Source: an uncultured Bacteroidales bacterium (GTDB taxonomy: Bacteria > Bacteroidota > Bacteroidia > Bacteroidales > P3). From it: 57,726 nt of DNA. The stretch lies in NCBI GenBank assembly GCA_905234695.1, contig CAJOHZ010000007.1, positions 1-57,726 on the forward strand. Direction: 5' to 3'. Made by a program: the position numbers and the translations under genes. The notes beneath the pieces were generated by a model. The model made no database searches. It was not told where the DNA came from and saw nothing but the letters and a program-made list of their open reading frames with translations. Below, piece by piece: positions 1 through 8,048 of this stretch (the first letter of the stretch is position 1; every line of letters begins with the position of its first letter).

Positions 1-570
<570 letters not shown>

Positions 571-728
571 ATGAATTGATTTTTTCACCTTTGACTCTCC
601 GTATCCCTGCCACCGGCCGTACCGGCGGCTTTCGGGACACACGCTATCCCAAGTTCCAAAAAATTTCAATGTTCTCTTGCCTTTCCCACCAGTGTTTTCA
701 ACACATTTTCTTACCGAAAAAGCGAATG

Positions 729-758
729 CAAAGATACAACCATTTTTTGAACTACAAA
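729..758 (-). promoter_or_regulatory. rRNA operon promoter (-7 TATCTTTG, -33 TTTG)
   Basis: On the minus strand TATCTTTG (736-729) matches the Bacteroidota sigma -7 element TAnnTTTG. A TTTG at 758-755 sits 18 nt upstream as the -33 element. Transcription would start near 722, giving a leader of about 150 nt before the 16S 5' end at 570. A second, weaker -7 match (TATATTTG, 803-796) could be a tandem promoter, but I see no well-spaced -33 for it. Confidence 0.8.
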
Positions 759-1010
759 AACTTTTTTTCTTTTTTTTTCTTAGAAACATTACAATCAAAT
801 ATATCTCAACCATTTAACATTGTAAAAATTTTATCAACACACCATTGGAACGGGATTCAAACAAGATAAAAACCACACGTACTTCCACAGAATTGGCACC
901 ATTCTCCACTCATCAATTGTTGATAACACTGCAAATTGTTGATTATACGTATTTTACACTAAATACAACCAAGATGTGAAATTTCAATCTCGATTTCTTC
1001 CCTCCCCTAA

Positions 1011-1185
1011 GGTGGTGCCGTAGTGGCTTTTACGTTCCTTTTTCCTTCCTTCGGTTCTTATCTTACACATACCCAACACTTTTCCCACACTTCTCCCAAT
1101 CTACATTGGAGAAGTATTGGAGAAGTATTGGAGAAGGACCGAAGGAACACCGAAAGAACATAAGCGTCACATAAGGACCACACCC
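1011..1185. repeat. palindromic array with exact 11-bp period
   Basis: This gene-free stretch is a chain of 11-nt units read outward from a centre TCTAC (1100-1104). The right half holds seven consecutive units: ATTGGAGAAGT (1105-1115 and 1116-1126), ATTGGAGAAGG (1127-1137), ACCGAAGGAAC (1138-1148), ACCGAAAGAAC (1149-1159), ATAAGCGTCAC (1160-1170) and ATAAGGACCAC (1171-1181). The left half holds related units in inverse order (for example CACTTTTCCCA, CACTTCTCCCA, CCTTCCTTCGG), so the whole could fold as a long imperfect hairpin. A divergent second copy lies at the right end of the window. The function is unknown. Confidence 0.75.
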
Positions 1186-1260
1186 TTGCCAAAGACCCTC
1201 AACGGAAGGGGTAAAACATAAAAAAATGATGCAAGAAATCGAGTTTTAAGAATTAAAGTG

Positions 1261-1268
1261 TATCTTTG
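1261..1268 (+). promoter_or_regulatory. promoter -7 element of the esterase-LysM gene
   Basis: TATCTTTG on the plus strand matches TAnnTTTG. The expected start of transcription is near 1275, leaving a leader of about 68 nt before the ATG at 1343. The -33 position is only loosely matched (the TTTT run near 1243). Confidence 0.65.
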
Positions 1269-1342
1269 CAAATTCAAACAAAGGGGTCTCCCTCTCGAAA
1301 ACAAGGGACAAACAACCTTATACTCTTATTATTACATATAGG

Positions 1343-2389
1343 ATGAAAAACAGACTTGTACTTATCGCGTTGTTGATATTGCTTCCGGCGCTGCCGCAGG
1401 CACAGACACTCACCGCCTACCACAACACGGTACCCGGCGGGTATAATTTTTGGGTGAGCACACCGGCAGACTACGACTCATTGAAAGCGGACAAGCCCAT
1501 CATCCTTTTCCTTCATGGCGCAAGCCTCTGCGGAAACAATCTGGAACGGGTACGTCGATACGGCCCGCTGCACGCATTGGCGATGGGTAAGCAGATCGAT
1601 GCGGTCATCATCGCACCTCAGAATCCGAGCGGAGCATGGAAACCTGAACGAATCAACCGCGTAGTGGACTGGGTTTACTCGCATTACAGCGGAGACACCA
1701 ACCGCTTCTACGTCATAGGCATGAGCCTGGGCGGGTATGGCACCATTGACTATTCGGCCGCATACTCCCACCGCATCGCGGCGGCCATGGCATTATGCGG
1801 TGGAGGAAACCCGAAGAATTTCTGCGACTTGAACGAAATCCCATTGTGGATATTGCACGGCACCGCTGACCACGTCGTCGGCATTGAACAATCCCAGAAG
1901 GTTGTCAACTCGATGGCACGCTGCGGCGACACAACACGCCTGCGGTTCACCAAACTGACAGGGGTGTCGCACAGCGGACTGGCACGCGCATTTTATCTTC
2001 CCGAAACATACGACTGGCTTTTCCAGCATCGGCTGGACACGCCCGACCGACCCGTGAGCCACGAGTACGACATCACAGTCGACCTCTTGCACAAGGCCTA
2101 CCGTAATATCGACCGGAAATCCAACAAACTGGAGGTGGTCAACAGTGCAGCAAAGCAGGGCAAGGAAAGCCAGAATAACGACAGCACAACAGTGTCCACG
2201 ACCAACAGCACAGGGAATGCCGCCATGACAGATGGCGACGGTGAGGCTAAATACTATACAATACGAGAGGGCGACACCCTCAGCGCCATCGCCCGAAAAC
2301 ACCATACAACTGTGCGGGCACTATGCCGGCTCAACGGCATAAAAGAAAGCACCCTGCTGCGCATCGGACGGCGGCTACGGGTGCGTTAG
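1343..2389 (+). CDS. secreted alpha/beta-hydrolase (esterase-like) with C-terminal LysM domain
   Basis: This 348-aa protein has an N-terminal signal peptide (residues 1-21, LPALPQAQ cleavage region), so it is exported. Residues about 25-235 form an alpha/beta-hydrolase of the PHB-depolymerase/feruloyl-esterase-like group. The oxyanion region is LFLHGAS, the nucleophile is Ser128 in GMSLGGYG, and the likely acid and base are Asp176 (HGTADH) and His210 (GVSHSG). A Ser/Thr/Asn-rich linker (about 270-300) leads to a LysM peptidoglycan-binding domain (about 304-347, YYTIREGDTLSAIA). The natural substrate cannot be read from sequence; a cell-wall-anchored ester or peptide hydrolase is an inference. 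It converges on folA with an 18-nt gap. Confidence 0.88.
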   Translation: MKNRLVLIALLILLPALPQAQTLTAYHNTVPGGYNFWVSTPADYDSLKADKPIILFLHGASLCGNNLERVRRYGPLHALAMGKQIDAVIIAPQNPSGAWKPERINRVVDWVYSHYSGDTNRFYVIGMSLGGYGTIDYSAAYSHRIAAAMALCGGGNPKNFCDLNEIPLWILHGTADHVVGIEQSQKVVNSMARCGDTTRLRFTKLTGVSHSGLARAFYLPETYDWLFQHRLDTPDRPVSHEYDITVDLLHKAYRNIDRKSNKLEVVNSAAKQGKESQNNDSTTVSTTNSTGNAAMTDGDGEAKYYTIREGDTLSAIARKHHTTVRALCRLNGIKESTLLRIGRRLRVR

Positions 2390-2407
2390 TATGGCCACAG
2401 GCTCCCG

Positions 2408-2938
2408 TCAGGGGCGTCGGACATACTCAGCATACGCATATTCCAATCCACTCTCAGGATCGGTCATCCTGTCGGTGAGGCTTATCTGGCGAAATGCCGA
2501 CGGGTCTATCTTGGGAAAGAAGACATCGGCCTCAAAGTCACGGTAGACCCACGTAACGTACATCCTCTGCACAAAGGGAAGCAGGTCACGGTAAAGGGTT
2601 GCGCCACCGATGAGAAACGTCTCCTCCTCGCCCTCAACCATCTTGAGAAGCGCTGGGACCGAGTGCGCTACTTCCAGCGTGCCCGAGGCGGTAGGCGGCA
2701 CCTCGTAGCGGAATGCCGTATCGTGGGTAAGAACGATATTGCGTCGTTTGGGAAGCGGTTTCTTCGGGAGCGAGTCGAAAGTGCGCCGCCCCATAATGAC
2801 GGTGTGACCGCCTGTGAGGGCTTTGAAACGTTTCAGGTCGTCGCTAATATGCCAAAGCAGGTCGTTGTCTTTGCCAATGGCCCAGTTCTGCGCCACTGCA
2901 ACAATGATGGATAGATTGGGTGTGGTAGACTTTATCAT
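2408..2938 (-). CDS. folA: dihydrofolate reductase
   Basis: This enzyme reduces dihydrofolate to tetrahydrofolate with NADPH in the cytoplasm, feeding one-carbon and thymidylate synthesis. The 176-aa sequence shows the family order: SIIVAVAQNWAIGKDNDLLWH (substrate and Met20-loop region, cut here in the middle of the pattern), DDLKRFKALT, GRRTFDSLP and the NADPH-binding GGATLYRDLL. The length is usual for bacterial type I enzymes. It lies 40 nt downstream of hydF on the same strand and is probably cotranscribed with it. No thymidylate synthase gene is adjacent. Confidence 0.95.
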   Translation of the reverse strand: MIKSTTPNLSIIVAVAQNWAIGKDNDLLWHISDDLKRFKALTGGHTVIMGRRTFDSLPKKPLPKRRNIVLTHDTAFRYEVPPTASGTLEVAHSVPALLKMVEGEEETFLIGGATLYRDLLPFVQRMYVTWVYRDFEADVFFPKIDPSAFRQISLTDRMTDPESGLEYAYAEYVRRP

Positions 2939-2957
2939 GGGAGATGAGAGGTGGGTG

Positions 2958-2978
2958 CTAAAAACTTAAAACTGAAAC
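2958..2978. repeat. short dispersed repeat word (hydF-folA spacer)
   Basis: A 21-nt AT-rich word in the 40-nt hydF-folA spacer is identical, in inverse orientation, to positions 57485-57505 near the other end of the window. It begins AGTTTCAGTTTT on the minus strand. Confidence 0.7.
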
Positions 2979-4205
2979 TTAATCAAATATCTCCAAGGCT
3001 CGTTGGAATATGCCGTTCATGTAGGCAATCGCGAGGCCATAGTTGCTCACCGGCACGCCTGCATCAAGAGCGGGCTGGAGGCGCGAGGCCAATTGTTGAC
3101 GGGTGATGACACAACCGCCACACTGGATGACAAGAGAATACTCCGCAATGTCGGCCGGAATAGGTGAAAGGCCACCAAGGGCCTCACAGAGGAGCTTTTT
3201 GCCCGTATATTTTGCCAGAAGGGCGGGGAGTTTGACGCGGCCGATGTCTTCACAGGTAACATTGTGAGTGCAGCTTTCGAGCATCAACACACGGTCGCCG
3301 TCGCGCAGACGGTCGATGGCGGGAGTGCCTTTCACATAGTCGTCAAACAGTCCTTTGGCACGCGCCAAAACCACACTAAAACTAGTCAAATAAGGGGAAT
3401 GGTGAGCGGCATTGGGCGAGGGGTAAAAATTGTCCAACACATCGCGAACTTTATGGAATGCCTGACTGTCGGTGACAACGAGGCGGGGTGGGTTCTTCAA
3501 CGACTCCAGCGTGGCGCGCAGTTCGGCCGGTTGGCAGACAAGGGCGATGGCGTGGTTGTCCAGCAGGTCACGCAGCACCTGCACCTGAGGCAGAATCATA
3601 CGGCCTTCTGGAGCGGATGAGTCAATGGGGGTGACCATCACCACCGTGTCGCCTTCGCCCACCACATCGCCGAGGAGGCTGTTGTATCGATAGGCTGATT
3701 GGGGCAATGCCTCGCGGATACGGGACAGCAGCGGTTCCCGCTGGGAGGAATCTTGGACGGAGATGACTAATACAGCATTGGCATAACGTTGGTCCAACGA
3801 TTGTAGCAGACTGGTGTCGGGCGGGAAACGGTCGGACTGGGAGTAAATCAACAAGAATGGGATGCCACGTTTGCGGCAAGCCTCCACCAATTGTTCCTCC
3901 TCACTTCCGAAGCGGTTTTCGGTGAAGAGAATCAACGCCAGATCGACCTGTGCCAGCACGTCGAGACTCCGACCGATGCGCATGGTGCCCACCGCGCCTT
4001 CATCATCGATGCCAGCGGTGTCAATCCAGACTACTGGCCCCACACCGCCCAACTCCATGGTTTTCTTCACAGGGTCGGTGGTGGTGCCAGGCATATCGGA
4101 GACGATGGCAATGTTCTGTCCGGTGAGGTAGTTCACCAGAGAACTCTTGCCGTAGTTGCGACGGCCGAAGAGGCCGATATGGGGTTTCAGTTCGTTGCCT
4201 TTCAT
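2979..4205 (-). CDS. hydF: [FeFe]-hydrogenase maturation GTPase HydF
   Basis: HydF is the scaffold GTPase that receives the 2Fe subcluster made by HydE and HydG and delivers it to [FeFe]-hydrogenase. With the ATG at 4205 the protein has 408 aa, the normal family length; an upstream in-frame extension to 4388 overlaps the divergent gene and is unlikely. Seen: P-loop GRRNYGKS (14-21), DTAG (62-65), and the C-terminal cluster site C312-T-H314 followed by C362-G-G-C365. This fits the family pattern CxHx(44-53)CxxC with 47 residues between His and Cys. hydE, hydG and the hydrogenase itself are not in the window. folA follows in the same direction. Confidence 0.95.
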   Translation of the reverse strand: MKGNELKPHIGLFGRRNYGKSSLVNYLTGQNIAIVSDMPGTTTDPVKKTMELGGVGPVVWIDTAGIDDEGAVGTMRIGRSLDVLAQVDLALILFTENRFGSEEEQLVEACRKRGIPFLLIYSQSDRFPPDTSLLQSLDQRYANAVLVISVQDSSQREPLLSRIREALPQSAYRYNSLLGDVVGEGDTVVMVTPIDSSAPEGRMILPQVQVLRDLLDNHAIALVCQPAELRATLESLKNPPRLVVTDSQAFHKVRDVLDNFYPSPNAAHHSPYLTSFSVVLARAKGLFDDYVKGTPAIDRLRDGDRVLMLESCTHNVTCEDIGRVKLPALLAKYTGKKLLCEALGGLSPIPADIAEYSLVIQCGGCVITRQQLASRLQPALDAGVPVSNYGLAIAYMNGIFQRALEIFD

Positions 4206-4325
4206 ATCCGATATAACGCAGTTGCAGGGGGAATATTGTATAACGCAGATTATTCTCCCGCAGTAATATGCAGGCAGTTGGCGAAGCCTGAATGAGGGTG
4301 TGGCGCATGTATGGATTTTTTTTCG

Positions 4326-4333
4326 TACCTTTG
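4326..4333 (+). promoter_or_regulatory. promoter -7 element just ahead of the GNAT-HD gene
   Basis: TACCTTTG matches TAnnTTTG. The expected start of transcription is about 4339-4341 and the chosen ATG is at 4343, so the mRNA would have almost no leader. A clear -33 TTTG is not seen. Confidence 0.6.
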
Positions 4334-4342
4334 CAGGCTGAA

Positions 4343-5524
4343 ATGAGGAGAAGAACCATACGCCCCTCCACCGTGGCCGACCTGCCACAGATGCTGGCCA
4401 TGATACCCCACTCGCGGAAACTGATGCGAGCGGCAGGCAACACGGTGCAGTGGCCCGAAGGCTACCCCGGAGAAGGGGATCTGCGACGCGACATCGAACA
4501 GAACGCCAGCTATATCATTGAGGAAGAAGGGCGGCCGGTAGCCACTTTCGCCTTGGTACACGGAATTGAACCCACCTACGGCCGCATCGACGGGGGATTG
4601 TGGTTAGACGATACCACCCCCTATGCCACCATCCACCGGCTGGCATGCGTAGAAGGGGTCAGCGGCGTGGGACGCGACTGCTTTGAATGGTGCCTGGAGC
4701 GTATGTCCAAAGATTCCACAATGAGTGCGTCGCTGCGGGCCGACACCCACGAGAGCAATGCCTTGATGCGACATCTGCTTGATGTATACGGCTTCACCTA
4801 CTGCGGCATTGTCTATATGGACGACGGCTCGCCGCGGCGGGCGTACCAGAGAATGATGTACCCCATGGTGCTACCCTCTTTGAAAGCGTATGCCGAGGCC
4901 TCCCTCCTACCCCGTTATGACCTGTTCGATGCCGCCCACAGGCGCGACCATGCCGAGCGGGTGATGGCGCAGAGCATGGAATTGGCGGGACACTATCCCG
5001 AACTGAACCGTGACATGGTATATGCCATCGCCGTCTACCACGACCTAGGGCTGTGCGAGGGACGGGAACGGCACCATCTGGTGTCGGCCGAGCTGATGAG
5101 AGCCGACAAAACGCTGGCGCGCTGGTTCTCGCCCACAGAGGTTGAAACCATGGCAGAGGCTGTGGAAGACCACCGCGCTTCGGCCGACCACGACCCGCGT
5201 AGCCTGTACGGTCGCATCGTGGCGGAAGCCGACCGCAATATCGAGCCTGAAGGCATCGTGCTGCGGACGGTACAGTACGGGATGGCACACTATCGCGAAC
5301 TGGATCGCGAGGGACATTGGCATCGCACCCTGCAACACCTCGAAGAAAAATACGCCCCGGGGGGCTACCTGAAACTCTATATTCCCCATTCGCGCAACGC
5401 CGCCCAGATGGAGAGACTGCACACCCTTATCGCCGACCGGGAACGGTTGCGCCACCTGTTCAACACCCTATACGACCGCCTTTGCACTGATTCATCATCC
5501 CAACCCATACAAAGACAGCCATGA
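4343..5524 (+). CDS. GNAT acetyltransferase fused to an HD-domain phosphohydrolase-like domain
   Basis: The protein has 393 aa. Residues about 1-170 look like a GNAT N-acetyltransferase (IRPSTVADLPQML start, central beta strands, HESNALMRHLLDVYGF near the C-terminal helix). Residues about 180-300 look like an HD metal-dependent hydrolase, with His203 (DHAERV), the His233-Asp234 pair in VYHDLG, and HH244-245 (RHHLVSA). Many small HD proteins in this group act on nucleotides or are of unknown substrate, so I name no reaction. The start is placed at 4343 because upstream residues do not resemble GNAT and a -7 promoter element ends at 4333. It overlaps the next gene by ATGA, so translation is probably coupled. 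Confidence 0.85.
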   Translation: MRRRTIRPSTVADLPQMLAMIPHSRKLMRAAGNTVQWPEGYPGEGDLRRDIEQNASYIIEEEGRPVATFALVHGIEPTYGRIDGGLWLDDTTPYATIHRLACVEGVSGVGRDCFEWCLERMSKDSTMSASLRADTHESNALMRHLLDVYGFTYCGIVYMDDGSPRRAYQRMMYPMVLPSLKAYAEASLLPRYDLFDAAHRRDHAERVMAQSMELAGHYPELNRDMVYAIAVYHDLGLCEGRERHHLVSAELMRADKTLARWFSPTEVETMAEAVEDHRASADHDPRSLYGRIVAEADRNIEPEGIVLRTVQYGMAHYRELDREGHWHRTLQHLEEKYAPGGYLKLYIPHSRNAAQMERLHTLIADRERLRHLFNTLYDRLCTDSSSQPIQRQP

Positions 5525-6027
5525 ACACCACACTAATCATTATCGCCATCGTATTGGCCCTTGTCGGCATCCTGGGCGCCATCATCCCGGGACTGCCCGG
5601 GCCGCCCATCAGCTGGATAGGACTGATGCTGCTCAGCTTTAGCAATGCTGCCGACTACACGCCACTGGTGCTGGTGCTCACCGCCCTGCTGGCGGCACTC
5701 ATCACCGTGTTGGACTATCTCGTCCCATCCTATTTCACCAAGAAGATGGGAGGTGGGAAACCCGGCATCTGGGGCTGCAATATCGGATTGGTGGTATCCC
5801 TCATCGGCTTGCCCTTCGGCCCCCAAGGGCTGCTGGGGGTTATCTTCTGGCCTTTCGCAGGGGCCTTGATTGGCGAACTTATCTTCAAGAAGGAATTCCC
5901 CCTGGCCATCAAAGCGGCCTGCGGTGCATTTGTCGGATTCCTTACCGGAACCCTCCTTAAACTGACCTACGGCATCGCCATCGCCGTGGTCATCGTCAAG
6001 GATGTCATCACCTATATTCTGATCTAA
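5521..6027 (+). CDS. DUF456 family integral membrane protein
   Basis: This 168-aa hydrophobic protein has about five membrane segments. The DUF456 hallmark is visible: a first helix ending in GAIIPGLPGPPISWIG, a YFTKKMGGGKPGIWG loop, and a glycine-rich LPFGPQGLLGVIFWPFAGALIGELI region. The family has no established biochemical function. It starts inside the stop codon of the GNAT-HD gene (4-nt overlap), which suggests coordinated synthesis, and it converges on apt with an 11-nt gap. Confidence 0.88.
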   Translation: MNTTLIIIAIVLALVGILGAIIPGLPGPPISWIGLMLLSFSNAADYTPLVLVLTALLAALITVLDYLVPSYFTKKMGGGKPGIWGCNIGLVVSLIGLPFGPQGLLGVIFWPFAGALIGELIFKKEFPLAIKAACGAFVGFLTGTLLKLTYGIAIAVVIVKDVITYILI

Positions 6028-6038
6028 ACGGTCAACGG

Positions 6039-6614
6039 CTACTCCCCTTCTATCTGGATAAAGGAGTGGACTGGCGCGATGCTGTTGATAAGGGCGTGGT
6101 CATAAAGGTCGGGAAACTCGACAAGGAAGATAAACTCCTTGACCTTGACCTTGTACTCACGGCCCTCAAAGCGCACCACCTCTTTGTTCAGCGCATTGGC
6201 AATGCCGATGGCGGTGCCGCCGGTGGCCAGGATGTCATCAAAGAAAGTGAGGTAGAAGGTGTCTCCCTCAGGTTTGCCTGCGGCAATGTCGCTCAGACGA
6301 TAGTATACGTGGTCGGCACCGTATTCCTTCATGATCTCCACATCGTGCATATCGCCTTCGTTGAAGGGCAGCTTCCCCTTCTTGCGGATGGGAATGACGT
6401 TCTGTACCCGAGCCGACTGCGTGAGCAGCGGGGCGGCGAAGAGGAATCCGCGGGCCTCGACGGTGACCACATTGGGACAATGGGTGTGGGCGTCGATGTC
6501 GTCCACAATCTGTTTGAAAGCCTCCTTGTTCGAGAGAAACGGAAGGATGTCGATGAAATCAATACCCGGCTTGGGGAAATCGGGATAGTGGTGGATGATG
6601 TCAATGTATTTCAT
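6039..6614 (-). CDS. apt: adenine phosphoribosyltransferase
   Basis: This enzyme converts adenine and PRPP to AMP in purine salvage. The 191-aa sequence starts YPDFPKPGIDFIDILP, close to the classical APRT start. It has the substrate-loop EARGF and the PRPP-binding loop FFDDILATGGTA (about 124-135, acidic pair Asp126-Asp127). The length is slightly above the usual 170-180 aa. It lies 66 nt downstream of atoE on the same strand, and the spacer contains a dispersed repeat word, so cotranscription is likely but not certain. Confidence 0.9.
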   Translation of the reverse strand: MKYIDIIHHYPDFPKPGIDFIDILPFLSNKEAFKQIVDDIDAHTHCPNVVTVEARGFLFAAPLLTQSARVQNVIPIRKKGKLPFNEGDMHDVEIMKEYGADHVYYRLSDIAAGKPEGDTFYLTFFDDILATGGTAIGIANALNKEVVRFEGREYKVKVKEFIFLVEFPDLYDHALINSIAPVHSFIQIEGE

Positions 6615-6640
6615 GGCATTGTTGTTTAATTCTTATGTAA

Positions 6641-6654
6641 TTAGTGACCAGTGA
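6641..6654. repeat. short dispersed repeat word TTAGTGACCAGTGA
   Basis: This 14-nt word in the atoE-apt spacer is identical to 57544-57557. A related TGATTGGTGATTAG word overlaps the phosphatase stop codon near 8038-8052. Confidence 0.6.
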
Positions 6655-6680
6655 CACGGGCGCTTAGTTCTTACTTCGAT

Positions 6681-8036
6681 TCACATCGCCCAGAGAAGGA
6701 GGCCGGAACAGATGATGAGGCCGGTAATGAAGAGGTCTATCAGGCAATAGCCCATGATGTCCTTGGCGCTGAGGTTGGCGATGGCCAGTGCAGGGATGGC
6801 CCAGAAGGGCTGGATGAGGTTTGTCCACGCATCGCCCCAGGCGATGGCGGTGCCTGTCAGCCCCGGGTCGACACCAAGGTTGGCTCCTGCGGCAAACATA
6901 ATAGGTGCCTGGATGGCCCAGTGGCCACCACCGGAAGGGACAAACATATTGAGCACCGCAGCGCAAAGGAATGTCAACAACGGATAGGTCAGCGGGGTGG
7001 AGACTGCGATACAGGCATTGCTGATAACGGTGCCGAAGCAGATGCCGCTGGCTCCCACGCCCGTGATGATGCCCATGATGCCCGCATAGAAGGGGAACTG
7101 CAGAATAATGCCAGCCGCCCCTTTGGCAGAATTGGTAAAGGCCTTGACATAAGCCAACGGGGTGCCGTGCAACAGCAATCCGAGGAAGAGAAAGAGCATG
7201 ATGACACACCCGAGGTCGAAAGAGCCACCCCGAAAGCCCAAATGAAGCACCAGATAGCCAAGCCCCACCAACGAGAGGACCCATGCCAGGAGACGGGAGT
7301 TCTCCATGCGTTGGGCTGGTGTGAATTGTTGATTTGTTAAATTGTTGAATTGTTGATTTGGTTGTGGGTCATTTTCCAAAAGGGCAGGGTCGACGACAAA
7401 GACATCCTTTTTGGGATGCATGAGGGTGTTGGTGACCACGATGGCCACAATGACCAACGCCACGGTAAGCAGGTTGTGCCAGTCGAAGATGGTGGCCGAC
7501 ACCGGCACGGGTTCCGTCAACACGCCGTTGGTGGCTGCCGAAAGGGCTTGGCCAGGTGTAGCCATGGTGAGGGGTATGGATCCCGACAGGCCTGCGTGCC
7601 AAACCACAAATCCGCTGTATGCCGAGGCGATTAGCAGACGGTAGTCGACACCTTGCAAGCGACGGGCAATTTCCTTGGCGAAGATAACTCCCACGATGAG
7701 TCCGAAGCCCCAGTTGAGCCAGCAGGCAAGGGCCGAAACCGCCGTCACCAACGCGATAGCGGCTGCCGGTGTGCGCGGGATGGAGGCCAGAGCGCTGATA
7801 CCTTTCTTCACAACAGGGGCCGCCGCCAAAGCGGAGCCACATACCAGCACCAGCGACATCTGCATGGCGAAGGCGAGCAGATTCCACACACCTCCGCCCC
7901 AATGTTCGAGGACCTCCAACGGGGTTTGACGACAGATCGGCATGGCCAAGCCCGCCGCCACCAACGTCAGAATGATGGCAAAGACGAAGGGCTCGGGAAG
8001 CCAGCGCTGAACCAGTTTGACGCAGAACTTAATCAT
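6681..8036 (-). CDS. atoE: short-chain fatty acid transporter, AtoE family
   Basis: This 451-aa polytopic inner-membrane protein of the AtoE family moves short-chain fatty acids such as acetoacetate or butyrate. Family features seen: the start KLVQRWLPEPFVFAIILT, GGGVWNLLAFAMQM, NWGFGLIVGVIFAKEIAR, the HAGLSGSIPL region and the C-terminal PSGGGHWAIQAP stretch. A polar loop at about residues 226-242 (PNQQFNNLTNQQFTPAQ) is encoded by a low-complexity repeat of the type normally found between genes here (7324-7359). It lies 12 nt after the alkaline phosphatase gene and upstream of apt. Transport of fermentation acids would suit the lysine-fermentation genes further right, but that link is inference. 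Confidence 0.92.
   Translation of the reverse strand: MIKFCVKLVQRWLPEPFVFAIILTLVAAGLAMPICRQTPLEVLEHWGGGVWNLLAFAMQMSLVLVCGSALAAAPVVKKGISALASIPRTPAAAIALVTAVSALACWLNWGFGLIVGVIFAKEIARRLQGVDYRLLIASAYSGFVVWHAGLSGSIPLTMATPGQALSAATNGVLTEPVPVSATIFDWHNLLTVALVIVAIVVTNTLMHPKKDVFVVDPALLENDPQPNQQFNNLTNQQFTPAQRMENSRLLAWVLSLVGLGYLVLHLGFRGGSFDLGCVIMLFLFLGLLLHGTPLAYVKAFTNSAKGAAGIILQFPFYAGIMGIITGVGASGICFGTVISNACIAVSTPLTYPLLTFLCAAVLNMFVPSGGGHWAIQAPIMFAAGANLGVDPGLTGTAIAWGDAWTNLIQPFWAIPALAIANLSAKDIMGYCLIDLFITGLIICSGLLLWAM
7324..7359. repeat. in-frame low-complexity repeat inside atoE
   Basis: Four imperfect copies of AATTGTTGATT/AATTGTTGAA follow one another without breaking the reading frame and encode an Asn/Gln-rich loop. 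The same kind of word (CAATTGTTGAT, AAATTGTTGAT) occurs between genes at about 916-945. Confidence 0.7.
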
Positions 8037-8048
8037 AGTGATTGGTGA

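Noticed and set aside
4206..4388. Longer N-terminus of HydF
   Set aside because: The extra residues are unlike HydF and overlap the divergent GNAT-HD gene; the ATG at 4205 gives the normal family start.
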